DNA from: an uncultured Steroidobacter sp.
Lineage (GTDB): Bacteria; Pseudomonadota; Gammaproteobacteria; Steroidobacterales; Steroidobacteraceae
NCBI GenBank assembly: GCA_937864115.1
Contig: CALMII010000038.1
Coordinates: 62,001 to 126,000 of the forward strand
Direction: 5' to 3'
Length of the DNA stretch: 64,000 nucleotides
Positions 44,924 through 56,130 of this stretch are shown piece after piece; within the stretch, counting starts at the first letter, position 1, and each line of letters opens with the position of its first letter. Both the position numbers and the translations under genes were made by a program. The notes under the pieces are model-generated. The model was not told where the DNA came from, ran no database searches, and saw only the letters and a program-made list of their open reading frames with translations.

Positions 44924-44932
<9 letters not shown>
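44844..44932. repeat. Hairpin with arms of 9-nt GTGACGAGG units (copy 1)
   Basis: The left arm repeats GTGACGAGG, GTGACGGAA, GTCACGAAA, GTGACGCGG from about 44849; the right arm (about 44890-44931) is the inverse in CCTCGTCAC-like units and runs into the end of glyA. A second copy sits at 51567-51640. It separates glyA from nrdR. Confidence 0.75.
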
Positions 44933-46186
<1,254 letters not shown>

Positions 46187-46254
46187 GGAGGGGGACTCGC
46201 ACCGCAGGGGGAAAAGGGGCCGGGATTGTACAAGATGCCGCCTCTCTTCTCTGC

Positions 46255-46362
46255 CTGTGGGGCCGGCTTCAGCCGGCCTCCGGAATGTCGGGCTGAAGCC
46301 TGACCTACAGGCGGAGGCCGGCTGTGACCGAAGGGAATCCCACGGGAAAGCCGGCCCCACAG
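46255..46362. repeat. REP-like composite element (copy 2)
   Basis: Starts CTGTGGGGCCGGCTTCAGCC, continues with a GTCGGGCTGAAGCCTGACCTACAG module, then an inverted long module (GGCCGGCTGTGACCGAAGGG to GCCGGCCCCACAG). This long module matches the first module of the element at 3528 in reverse orientation. Confidence 0.85.
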
Positions 46363-46372
46363 AAGATGAAGC

Positions 46373-47332
46373 TCAGGAATCGACCAGCGACTGGACCACG
46401 CCCGACCATGCCCGCGCCAGATTGCGCCGGTTGTAACCGCCGCCGCCCATCGCGACCACGCGGCCATGGCCCAGTCGGTCGGCGATGGCACACAAGCGGG
46501 CCGCGGCATGGGCATGCGCCGCTTCGCTGAAGGCCAGATGGGTCAGGGGATCGCCCTCGACACTGTCGGCGCCGCACTGGAGCAGGATGAATTCCGGCCG
46601 GCCTGCTTCGACGTACTCCTCCACCCGCGACCAGGCGGCATGGAATTCCGCATCGCCGGCACCGGGCGGCAACGGAATGTTCAGCTTCGTTCCGCGGGCC
46701 GGGCCGCTGCCGGTTTCCTCGCTGTTGCCGGTGCCGGGATACAGGTGGCGACCGTCTTCATGCAGGTCGGCAAACAGCAGGTCCGGGTCCGATTCGAAGC
46801 CATAGAAGACGCCGTCGCCGTGATGGGCATCGATATCGACGTAGGCGATCCGCTTGAGGCCATGCTGGCGGCGAAGCTGCTCGATGGCGACACCGCAATC
46901 GTTGAACACGCAGAAACCGGCCGCGCTGGTGCGTGACGCATGATGCAGACCGGCGATCGGAATGAAGGCGCGTCGTACCCGGCCTGCCATCACGGCATCC
47001 ACGGCATTCAGCGTCGCACCGACCACATGGCTGGCCGCCTCGAACACGCCCTTCCAGGCCGGCGTATCGCCCGCATCGAGAAAGCCCAGGCCGCTCACCG
47101 AACGGCTCTGTACCAGATCGATGTACTCGGGCTGGTGAAACGACTCCAGTTCCTCGCGAGTGGCCTCACGTGGCGCACCGCGGATCACGCGCTGATCCAG
47201 GCCTCGCGACTGCAATTCGCGCAGGAAGGCCTCATGCCGGTCTGGCCCGAAGGGATGCCCGTTGGGAAAGCCGTACCGGGCGATCTGTTCGCCGATGACC
47301 AGCAGGACCGGGGTGGTGGCAGCGTTGCTCAC
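46373..47332 (-). CDS. Histone deacetylase family protein (AcuC/acetylpolyamine deacetylase-like)
   Basis: 319 residues from the GTG at 47332. Zinc-hydrolase hallmarks are the catalytic GLHHASRTSAAGFCVFND, the zinc-binding YVDIDAHHGDGVFYGFE, the DLHEDGRHLYPGTG loop and the later LLQCGADSVEGDPLTHL aspartate, plus GGGGYN. Bacterial members deacetylate acetyl-lysine proteins (AcuC), polyamines or other N-acetyl compounds. No acetyltransferase or acetyl-CoA synthetase is adjacent, so the substrate is open. Confidence 0.92.
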   Translation of the reverse strand: MSNAATTPVLLVIGEQIARYGFPNGHPFGPDRHEAFLRELQSRGLDQRVIRGAPREATREELESFHQPEYIDLVQSRSVSGLGFLDAGDTPAWKGVFEAASHVVGATLNAVDAVMAGRVRRAFIPIAGLHHASRTSAAGFCVFNDCGVAIEQLRRQHGLKRIAYVDIDAHHGDGVFYGFESDPDLLFADLHEDGRHLYPGTGNSEETGSGPARGTKLNIPLPPGAGDAEFHAAWSRVEEYVEAGRPEFILLQCGADSVEGDPLTHLAFSEAAHAHAAARLCAIADRLGHGRVVAMGGGGYNRRNLARAWSGVVQSLVDS

Positions 47333-47377
47333 GCCGCGAGCATGGAGCGGCGCCGGCGGGATTGGAAGGCTCTCTTG

Positions 47378-47434
47378 CTGTGGGTCAGGCTTTAGCCTGA
47401 CTCCGAAGAAGGCCGGCTGAAGCCGGCCCCACAG
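47378..47434. repeat. REP-like two-module element (copy 3)
   Basis: GGTCAGGCTTTAGCCTGAC hairpin followed by GGCCGGCTGAAGCCGGCC hairpin, framed by CTGTG and CACAG. The order of modules is opposite to that at 49216. It lies between divergent genes. Confidence 0.85.
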
Positions 47435-47496
47435 TGAAGAAGCGGAGAGATATCATCCGCCCTCCTTTGTCCGCCCTGCTCCGAGAAATTTTCGCA

Positions 47497-49173
<1,677 letters not shown>

Positions 49174-49178
49174 ATCTG

Positions 49179-49307
49179 CCCCCGAAGCGGAGGAGTGTTG
49201 GGGTAGGGCCTCTTACTGTGGGGCCGGCTTGAGCTGGCCTCTTTTCAGAAGTCAGGCTGAAGCCTGACCTACAGAAACCCCCTGTCCCCCGCTTCGCAGG
49301 GGAAGGG
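49179..49307. repeat. GC-rich palindrome split by a REP-like element (copy 4)
   Basis: Left GC-rich half CCCCCGAAGCGGAGGAG starts at 49179; right half CCCCCGCTTCGCAGGGG lies at about 49285-49301. Between them, at 49216-49274, sits a complete REP-like two-module element (GGCCGGCTTGAGCTGGCC then GTCAGGCTGAAGCCTGAC). The nesting suggests the REP-like element inserted into an older GC-rich palindrome. Confidence 0.7.
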
Positions 49308-49353
49308 ACGCAACCACTGACTGCATCGCGCAATCGGCGGGTAAACTCCGCGC

Positions 49354-50877
49354 ATGAGCGCACACCCCGCCCTGGAACTGGATGGCGTCTCACTGACGCT
49401 CGATCGGTTGCGCACCTTCGAGCGGCTTCGCCCGCCGGTGAGGCTCGCCAACTCCGCACATACCCGCATGCAGGCGAGTATCGATGTCGTACGTGAAGCA
49501 GTCCGCACCGACCGACTGGCTTACGGCATCACGACCGGCTTCGGCGCCTTCGCCAACAAACGCATTTCTGCCGCCCAGGTGCGGCAGCTGCAGCTCAACC
49601 TGCTGCGCAGTCACACCACTGGTATCGGTACGCCGCTGGCCGCACCGCTGGTGCGGCGCATGTTGCTGCTCAAGGTCAACAGCCTCGCCGCGGGTTACTC
49701 GGGCATCCGCCAGGAAGTGCTCGATGCCTTGCTGGCACTGTTGAACAGCGACGTGCTGCCCATCATTCCCGAACGCGGTTCGGTCGGTGCCTCGGGCGAT
49801 CTCGCACCGCTCGCGCACATGTCGCTGTGCCTCATCGGCGAAGGCGAGGCGATGTACGAGGGGCGACGACTCGAAGGCGCTGCCGTCTGCGAGGCCGCGG
49901 GTTTCGCCCCGCTGACGCTCGAAGCCAAGGAAGGACTGGCGCTGATCAATGGCACCCAGCTGAGTCTCGCGCTGGCGCTCGACGGCCTCTTCCGCGCCGA
50001 GACGCTGCTCGATGCCACCGTCGTGATCGGCGCACTCACCGTCGATGGACTGGCGGGCAGCTACACGCCTTTCGATGTACGCATCCACGAAGCCAGCCGC
50101 CTGCCGCACCAGGTCGAAATCGCGCGCCGCTTCGGGGTGCTGCTCACCGAAAGCGCGATCCACCACGATCACGAGAACTGCGACCGCGTCCAGGATCCCT
50201 ACGCGGTGCGTTGCATGCCGCAGGTGTTCGGCGCGATCGAAGCCGCGCTCGATCACGGTCGCAATGTACTCGCCAACGCGATCAACGGCGTCTCCGACAA
50301 TCCGCTGATTTTCGGCAACGACATTCTCTCGGGCGGGAATTTCCATGCCGAACCGCTGGCGATGCTCAGCGACTATCTGGCCATCGCCGTCAGCGAGATC
50401 GCCAGCATGTCGGAGCGGCGCACCGATCTGCTGGATCGCCGCGTGAATCCGGCGCTCAACATGTTTCTGACCACCGAGCCGGGTCTCGAATCCGGCTTCA
50501 TGATTGCGCACGTCGCTGCGGCGGCGCTGACGTCGGAAAACCGCACCCTCGCCCATCCGGCATCCGTCGACAATGTGACCACGTCCGCAGGACAGGAAGA
50601 TCACGTCAGCATGGCGCCATGGGCTGGCTATAAACTGCGTCGCATCTGCACCAACACGGCGAACGTGCTGGCAGTCGAACTGCTGGCGGCGGCCCAGGCC
50701 ATCGACAAGCTGCAACCGCTGCAGACGACGCAGCCATTGCAACAAGTGCATGCCTTCGTGCGTCGTCATGTGGAGCATCGGCCGTACGATCACCGGCTCG
50801 ACCGCGACATCGCGACGCTGGCGGAACTGATCGAGAGCGGGGAGCTGTCTGGATTTCTTCAGGAGCAGTCGACGTGA
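49354..50877 (+). CDS. hutH: Histidine ammonia-lyase
   Basis: 507 residues. The MIO cofactor forms from the A-S-G tripeptide in GSVGASGDLAPLAH (about residues 146-148). YGITTGFGAF supplies the active tyrosine, and LLRSHTTGIG has the S-H pair typical of histidine rather than phenylalanine or tyrosine lyases. ENRTLAHPASVDNVTTSAGQEDHVSM is the conserved C-terminal lid. It converts L-histidine to urocanate and ammonia. No hutU, hutI or hutC flanks it, so the rest of the pathway is elsewhere or absent. Confidence 0.94.
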   Translation: MSAHPALELDGVSLTLDRLRTFERLRPPVRLANSAHTRMQASIDVVREAVRTDRLAYGITTGFGAFANKRISAAQVRQLQLNLLRSHTTGIGTPLAAPLVRRMLLLKVNSLAAGYSGIRQEVLDALLALLNSDVLPIIPERGSVGASGDLAPLAHMSLCLIGEGEAMYEGRRLEGAAVCEAAGFAPLTLEAKEGLALINGTQLSLALALDGLFRAETLLDATVVIGALTVDGLAGSYTPFDVRIHEASRLPHQVEIARRFGVLLTESAIHHDHENCDRVQDPYAVRCMPQVFGAIEAALDHGRNVLANAINGVSDNPLIFGNDILSGGNFHAEPLAMLSDYLAIAVSEIASMSERRTDLLDRRVNPALNMFLTTEPGLESGFMIAHVAAAALTSENRTLAHPASVDNVTTSAGQEDHVSMAPWAGYKLRRICTNTANVLAVELLAAAQAIDKLQPLQTTQPLQQVHAFVRRHVEHRPYDHRLDRDIATLAELIESGELSGFLQEQST

Positions 50878-50917
50878 GACTTCGAACCAAGAACGCATTC
50901 CGACCCGCCGCCCGCGC

Positions 50918-51568
50918 ATGAACTCCGACGCCATCGCCATCGTCATCGCCGTCTTCGGCGGGCTGCTGCTGATTCTTGCGTGCCAGCGCCTGCTGCGTGC
51001 GCGCTTCCTCGCCGCCGGCGGCAGCGCAGTGATGGGATTCCTGCTGCTGGCCTGCGCCGCGCTGTTCTTCGTCGTCTCGCTGAATCTGCATACCTACGCG
51101 CGCCTCACGTACGAACAGCCGGTGGCCGAGATCGTTTTCGAAAGTCGCGGACCGCAACGCTATCGCGCGACGCTGACGCGCATGCCGGCGGGCGAAATGC
51201 AGATCTTCATCCTCGCCGGCGATGAATGGCAGCTCGATGCGCGCGTGCTGAAGTGGAAGGGCTGGGCCAACCTGCTGGGACTCGACGCGCAGTACCGGCT
51301 GGAACGCGTCGGCGGACGCTATCGGGACATCGAACAGGAACGTCATGCCGAGCGCACGGTGTACGGCTTGAGCGAGAACCCCGGCGTCGATCTGTGGGAC
51401 CTGTCGACGAAGTATCCGCGCTGGCTGCCGTTCGTCGATGCCGTGTACGGCAGCGCAACCTACATGCCGATGGCCGAAGGCGCGCGCTACCAGGTGTCGC
51501 TCACGCAATCCGGGCTGATTGCGCGACCGCTGAATACCCAGGCGGAGCTGGCGAACAGAGAGGAATAG
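50918..51568 (+). CDS. Conserved membrane protein, unknown function
   Basis: 216 residues. Two N-terminal hydrophobic helices (about residues 6-23 and 33-54) are followed by a soluble beta-rich domain with QPVAEIVFESRGPQRYRATL and WQLDARVLKWKGWANLLGLDAQYRLERVGGRY. I recall relatives in Xanthomonadales and allied orders, sometimes labelled efflux-pump proteins without evidence. It starts 41 nt after hutH and probably shares its transcript. Its stop is next to a hairpin repeat. Confidence 0.75.
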   Translation: MNSDAIAIVIAVFGGLLLILACQRLLRARFLAAGGSAVMGFLLLACAALFFVVSLNLHTYARLTYEQPVAEIVFESRGPQRYRATLTRMPAGEMQIFILAGDEWQLDARVLKWKGWANLLGLDAQYRLERVGGRYRDIEQERHAERTVYGLSENPGVDLWDLSTKYPRWLPFVDAVYGSATYMPMAEGARYQVSLTQSGLIARPLNTQAELANREE

Positions 51569-51640
51569 TGACGAGGGTGACGGAAGTGACGAGGGTCATG
51601 CAGGAATGCTTAACCTGTGACTTTCGTGACTTCCTCCTCA
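51567..51640. repeat. Hairpin with arms of 9-nt GTGACGAGG units (copy 2)
   Basis: GTGACGAGG, GTGACGGAA, GTGACGAGG follow directly after the stop of the membrane-protein gene; the opposite arm (about 51617-51640) reads TGTGACTTTCGTGACTTCC. Same family as 44844-44932. It lies between convergent genes. Confidence 0.7.
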
Positions 51641-54600
51641 CCCCACCCACATCCGCGCATTCCTGAAGATCCGCATCCACGGACTGTCCTCGCGCCAGTC
51701 ATCCGGATACCACGAATGCTGCAGCGTGCGGAACACGCGTTCCGGATGCGGCATGAACAGCGTGACGCGGCCGTCCGGCGTCGTGATGCCGGTGATGCCC
51801 TGCGGCGAACCGTTCGGGTTCGCGGGATAACGCTCGGTCGCCTTGCCGGCGTTGTCGACGAAGCGCAGCGACAGCAGCTTGCCGTCCGCGCAGGCAGAAA
51901 GATCGGCAGGACTGGCGAATTCGGCAAGACCTTCGCCGTGCGCCACCGCGATCGGCATGCGCGAACCCGCCATGCCGGAGAGGAACAGCGACGGCGACGG
52001 CATGACTTCCACCAGGCTCAGTCGTCCCTCGAACTGCTCGGAACGATTGCGCACGAAGCGCGGCCAATGCTCCGTGCCCGGGATCAGCGAACGCAGCGCC
52101 GACATCATCTGGCAACCGTTGCAGACGCCGAGCGAGAACGTGTCGGGGCGCGCGAAGAATGCCGTGAACTCATCGCGCAGCCGCGAATGGAACAGGATCG
52201 ACTTCGCCCAGCCTTCGCCGGCGCCGAGCACGTCGCCGTACGAAAATCCGCCACAGATGACGAGGCCGGTGTAGTCCTGCAGTTTCGCGCGCTGCGCGAA
52301 CAGGTCGGTCATGTGGACGTCGAAAGCATCGAAACCGGCGCGATCGAAGGCCGCCGCCATCTCGACGTGCGAATTGACGCCCTGCTCGCGGAGGATGGCG
52401 ACCTTCGGCCGCGCACCTTTCGCGATGAACGGCGCCGCGACATCTTCCTGCAGATCGAACGTGAGCTTCGCGTGCAATCCGGGATCGCGGGGATCCGTGG
52501 CTGTTTCGAACTGCTCGACCGCACACTGCGGGTTGTCGCGCAGTTCGACCATCCGGTAACTCGTTTCGGACCAGGCACGGCGCAGTTCGGTGCGCGGCTC
52601 ATCCAGGACGGGATTCGTACCCGCATTGATCAGCACGCGGTCCTCGTTCGTGACCGTGCCGATCACCTGCGTCACGACGCCGAGCCGGTGACGGTCGAGA
52701 ATTTCCGCGACCGCAGCCACATCGTCGCTGCGGACCTGGATGACGGCGCCGAGTTCTTCGCTGAACAGGCGCGCCGCAGCTTCGTTCGGCTGACCGCCGA
52801 TATCGACCTGCACGCCGCAGCGGCCGGCGAATGCCATTTCCGCCAGTGTGGCGAACAATCCGCCATCGGAGCGATCGTGATAAGCGAGCAGCAGGTTCTT
52901 GCTGCGCAGTTCGGCGATGGCATCGAAGAATGCAGCGAGCAGCTTCGGATCGTCGCAGTCGGGTGCCTGCCGGCCGAGCTGGCCGTAGACCTGCGCGAGA
53001 CACGAACCGCCGAGGCGATTGCGACCGCCGCCGAGATCGATCAGCAGCAACTGCGATGCACCGCGATCGGTACGCAGCTGCGGCGTGAGCGTCTTGCGCG
53101 CGTCGCGCACCGGCGCGAAGGCCGAAACGATCAGCGACAGCGGCGCGACCATCTTTCGTGCCTGACCGTCCTGGGTCCAGCTGGTCTTCATCGACAGCGA
53201 ATCCTTGCCGACCGGAATCGTGATGCCGAGTGCCGGACAGAATTCCTCGCCGACCGTCTTCACGGTCGCGTACAGATCCGCGTCCTCGCCCGGCTCGCCG
53301 CAGGCCGCCATCCAGTTGGCCGAGAGGCGCACGTCGGAGATCTTCGCGATGTCTGCCGCCGCAATGTTGGTGATCGCTTCGGCCACTGCCATGCGGCCGG
53401 ACGCGGGCGCATCCAGCAACGCGAGCGGCGTGCGCTCGCCCATGGCCATCGCTTCACCGGCACTGGAGCTGTAGTCGCTCAAGGTGACGGCGACGTCGCT
53501 CACCGGCACCTGCCACGGCCCGACGAACGGATCGCGGCTGATCATGCCGCCGACGCTGCGATCACCGATGGTGATCAGGAAGGTCTTGTCCGCGATGGCG
53601 GGATAGCGCAGCAACCGATAAGCAGCGTCGCGAAGATCGACCGACGCCGCATCGAAGTCATCACCGATCGACGGCAACGCTTTCACATCGCGCGTCATGC
53701 GCGGCGGCTTGCCGAGAATCACGTTCATCGGCACATTGACCGGCGGCGCCTGCAGCTTCGGATCGGCCACCTTCAGCCAGCCGTCGGCAGTGATGTCGCC
53801 GACGACGGCATACGGGCAGCGCTCGCGCTCGCACATGTCCGAGAAACGCTGCAACTGATCGGGCGCGATGATGAGCACGTAACGTTCCTGCGCCTCGTTA
53901 CACCAGATTTCGAGCGGCGACATGCCGGGTTCATCCGACGGCACCTTGCGCAGATCGATGCGTCCGCCGCGTTTGCTGTGATCGATCGATTCGGGAATCG
54001 CGTTCGACAGGCCGCCCGCGCCGACGTCGTGGATCAGCAGAATCGGATTGGCCTCGCCCATCGCCCAGCATTGATCGATGACTTCCTGCGCACGCCGCTG
54101 GATTTCGGGGTTGCCGCGCTGCACGGAGGCGAAATCGAGATCTTCCGCACTCGTGCCGCTGCCGACGGACGAGGCGGCGCCGCCACCCAGGCCGATCAGC
54201 ATCGCCGGTCCGCCGAGCACGATGATCTTGCCGCCGACCGGCACTTCGGATTTTTCGACATGCATGCGCCGCACGTTGCCGACGCCGCCGGCGATCATGA
54301 TCGGCTTGTGATAGCCGCGCAGCGCGGCGCGATGCGCGGTCTGCGCCTGCAGTTCGAAGGTGCGGAAGTAGCCGAGGATGTTCGGCCGGCCGAACTCGTT
54401 GTTGAACGCAGCCGCGCCCAACGGACCCTCGATCATGATGTCGAGCGCCGAAGCGATGCGGCCGGGACGACCGTAATCCTTCTCCCACGGCTGTTCGAAA
54501 CCGGGAATACGCAGGTTGGAAACTGAAAATCCCGCGAGCCCCGCCTTCGGTTTGCCGCCGCGGCCGGTGGCGCCTTCGTCGCGGATTTCGCCGCCCGAGC

Positions 54601-55534
54601 CGGTCGACGCACCGGGGAACGGCGAAATCGCCGTCGGATGATTGTGCGTCTCCACCTTCATCAGGATGTCGATGGTCTCGCTCGCCGACTGGTACTGATG
54701 CGAATCGACATCCGGGAACCAGCGCTTGCCGACCGGGCCTTCGATCACCGCCGCGTTGTCGCGATACGCCGAGAGCACGCCCGCGGAATTCTTTTCGTGC
54801 GTGTTGCGGATCATCGAGAACAGCGACTTCGGCTGCTTCTCGCCGTCGATGATCCAGTCGGCGTTGAAGATCTTGTGACGGCAGTGCTCGGAGTTCGCCT
54901 GCGCGAACATCATGAGTTCGACGTCGGTGGGATCGCGGCCCAGCTTGCCGAAGCTCTCGACCAGGTAGTCGATCTCGTCGTCGGAGAGCGCGAGACCCAG
55001 ACTGCTGTTGGCCTCTTCGAGCGCCTTGCGCCCTTCGGCGAGCACGGACACCGTGTTCAGTGGCCGCGGCTGTTCGTGCGAGAACAGCTGCGCAGCGTCA
55101 TCGAGGCGCAGGACCGCCGCTTCGGTCATGCGATCGTGCAGCAGCGGCGCGATCGCGGCGATGTCTGCGGCGCCGAGCAGCGCGCTCGACTTCACCCAGA
55201 ACGCGATGCCCCGCTCGATACGCTCGATGGCGTCGAGGCCGCAGACGTGCGCGATGTCCGTCGACTTGCTGGACCAGGGGGAAATCGTGCCGGGACGCGG
55301 AATGGCGAGCAGCGTCGGCGGCGATGCGAGCGCATCGGCTGCGACGCGCGGCCCGTAAGTCAGCAGCGCGTCCAGCACCCGCTTTTCGTCCGCGCCGAGA
55401 TCGCGCCGCGTCTGCACGAAGTGCATGAAGCGCGACGTCAGGGATTCGATCTGCGGATTTCGCGCTCGCAGCGCGGCAACGAGTTTGCTGATGCGGAAAT
55501 CGGAGAGAGCGGGCGCGCCGGTCAGTGTCAGCAT
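51638..55534 (-). CDS. purL: Phosphoribosylformylglycinamidine synthase (single-chain)
   Basis: 1298 residues, the gammaproteobacterial large form. The N-terminal PurS-like and linker regions (SEHCRHKIFNADW) come first, then two AIR-synthase-like halves with ETHNHPTAISPFPGASTGSGGEIRDEG and GGPAMLIGLGGGAASS, and a C-terminal glutaminase with the cysteine in GVCNGCQMMSAL (about residue 1136) and MPHPERVFR. It makes FGAM from FGAR, ATP and glutamine in purine synthesis. Confidence 0.97.
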   Translation of the reverse strand: MLTLTGAPALSDFRISKLVAALRARNPQIESLTSRFMHFVQTRRDLGADEKRVLDALLTYGPRVAADALASPPTLLAIPRPGTISPWSSKSTDIAHVCGLDAIERIERGIAFWVKSSALLGAADIAAIAPLLHDRMTEAAVLRLDDAAQLFSHEQPRPLNTVSVLAEGRKALEEANSSLGLALSDDEIDYLVESFGKLGRDPTDVELMMFAQANSEHCRHKIFNADWIIDGEKQPKSLFSMIRNTHEKNSAGVLSAYRDNAAVIEGPVGKRWFPDVDSHQYQSASETIDILMKVETHNHPTAISPFPGASTGSGGEIRDEGATGRGGKPKAGLAGFSVSNLRIPGFEQPWEKDYGRPGRIASALDIMIEGPLGAAAFNNEFGRPNILGYFRTFELQAQTAHRAALRGYHKPIMIAGGVGNVRRMHVEKSEVPVGGKIIVLGGPAMLIGLGGGAASSVGSGTSAEDLDFASVQRGNPEIQRRAQEVIDQCWAMGEANPILLIHDVGAGGLSNAIPESIDHSKRGGRIDLRKVPSDEPGMSPLEIWCNEAQERYVLIIAPDQLQRFSDMCERERCPYAVVGDITADGWLKVADPKLQAPPVNVPMNVILGKPPRMTRDVKALPSIGDDFDAASVDLRDAAYRLLRYPAIADKTFLITIGDRSVGGMISRDPFVGPWQVPVSDVAVTLSDYSSSAGEAMAMGERTPLALLDAPASGRMAVAEAITNIAAADIAKISDVRLSANWMAACGEPGEDADLYATVKTVGEEFCPALGITIPVGKDSLSMKTSWTQDGQARKMVAPLSLIVSAFAPVRDARKTLTPQLRTDRGASQLLLIDLGGGRNRLGGSCLAQVYGQLGRQAPDCDDPKLLAAFFDAIAELRSKNLLLAYHDRSDGGLFATLAEMAFAGRCGVQVDIGGQPNEAAARLFSEELGAVIQVRSDDVAAVAEILDRHRLGVVTQVIGTVTNEDRVLINAGTNPVLDEPRTELRRAWSETSYRMVELRDNPQCAVEQFETATDPRDPGLHAKLTFDLQEDVAAPFIAKGARPKVAILREQGVNSHVEMAAAFDRAGFDAFDVHMTDLFAQRAKLQDYTGLVICGGFSYGDVLGAGEGWAKSILFHSRLRDEFTAFFARPDTFSLGVCNGCQMMSALRSLIPGTEHWPRFVRNRSEQFEGRLSLVEVMPSPSLFLSGMAGSRMPIAVAHGEGLAEFASPADLSACADGKLLSLRFVDNAGKATERYPANPNGSPQGITGITTPDGRVTLFMPHPERVFRTLQHSWYPDDWREDSPWMRIFRNARMWVG

Positions 55535-55607
55535 CGGGCTTTCAGTCGGCCCGCGGGAGACGCGAGCCGCACGGAGAAATTGCGGGAGCGGATGATACAG
55601 GAACCGG

Positions 55608-55675
55608 AGTGGCGGCTGGCTACAGGCCGCTGGCCAGAAGGATTGGCCAGTTGCCAGTGGCCAGCCGCCAGTAGC
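55608..55675. repeat. Hairpin with arms of 7-nt GGCCAGT-type units
   Basis: The right arm reads GGCCAGT, TGCCAGT, GGCCAGC, CGCCAGT (about 55645-55672); the left arm is the inverse, beginning GGCGGCTGGC (55611-55620) and ending GCTGGCCA near 55636. It lies between DUF1820 and purL, both on the minus strand, so it would be transcribed between them. Confidence 0.75.
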
Positions 55676-55681
55676 CCTCCG

Positions 55682-56011
55682 CTACTTCTTCTCCGGCGTA
55701 TACATCGGCATCGGAAACGCCGTCACATTCGAGCCGCCTTCCAGCGCGCTGATCTTGCTCACGCCCTGCTTGCGGACCTCGTCGATGCGCAGGACCGAAT
55801 GCATGGGCAGGTACGTCCGCTTGACCCCTTCGAACTCAGCCTTGATGCGTTCCTCGCCCGGGTCCACCACGACCGTGGAGCGTTCCCCGAACACCAGCTC
55901 TTCGACCTCGATGAAGCCGAAGATCGAGCCGTGATTGACCTTGCGGGCGTAGATCTCGTAGACCTTGCCCTGGTTGACAAAAACGACCTTAAAAATGTGA
56001 CTCGCTGCCAT
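55682..56011 (-). CDS. DUF1820 family protein
   Basis: 109 residues. The family pattern is clear: IFKVVFVNQGKVYEIYARKV, GFIEVEELVFGERSTVVVDP, EERIKAEFEGVKRTYLPMHSVLRIDEV. Function is unknown; it is a small soluble protein conserved in gammaproteobacteria and is divergently arranged with tagH. Confidence 0.92.
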   Translation of the reverse strand: MAASHIFKVVFVNQGKVYEIYARKVNHGSIFGFIEVEELVFGERSTVVVDPGEERIKAEFEGVKRTYLPMHSVLRIDEVRKQGVSKISALEGGSNVTAFPMPMYTPEKK

Positions 56012-56130
56012 ATCTGACCGGGGGACGGGTTGATAGGCTGCAGCATATTACATAGCGCGGTCGAGATGCCTTGAGTCAAGGCCACCTGCCGGGCTATCGG
56101 ACGGTACGGCTCAAGGAAACCCCTCTCCCA

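Noticed and set aside
51617..54526. 969-codon open frame opposite purL
   Set aside because: Antisense shadow of purL, with compositional bias only.
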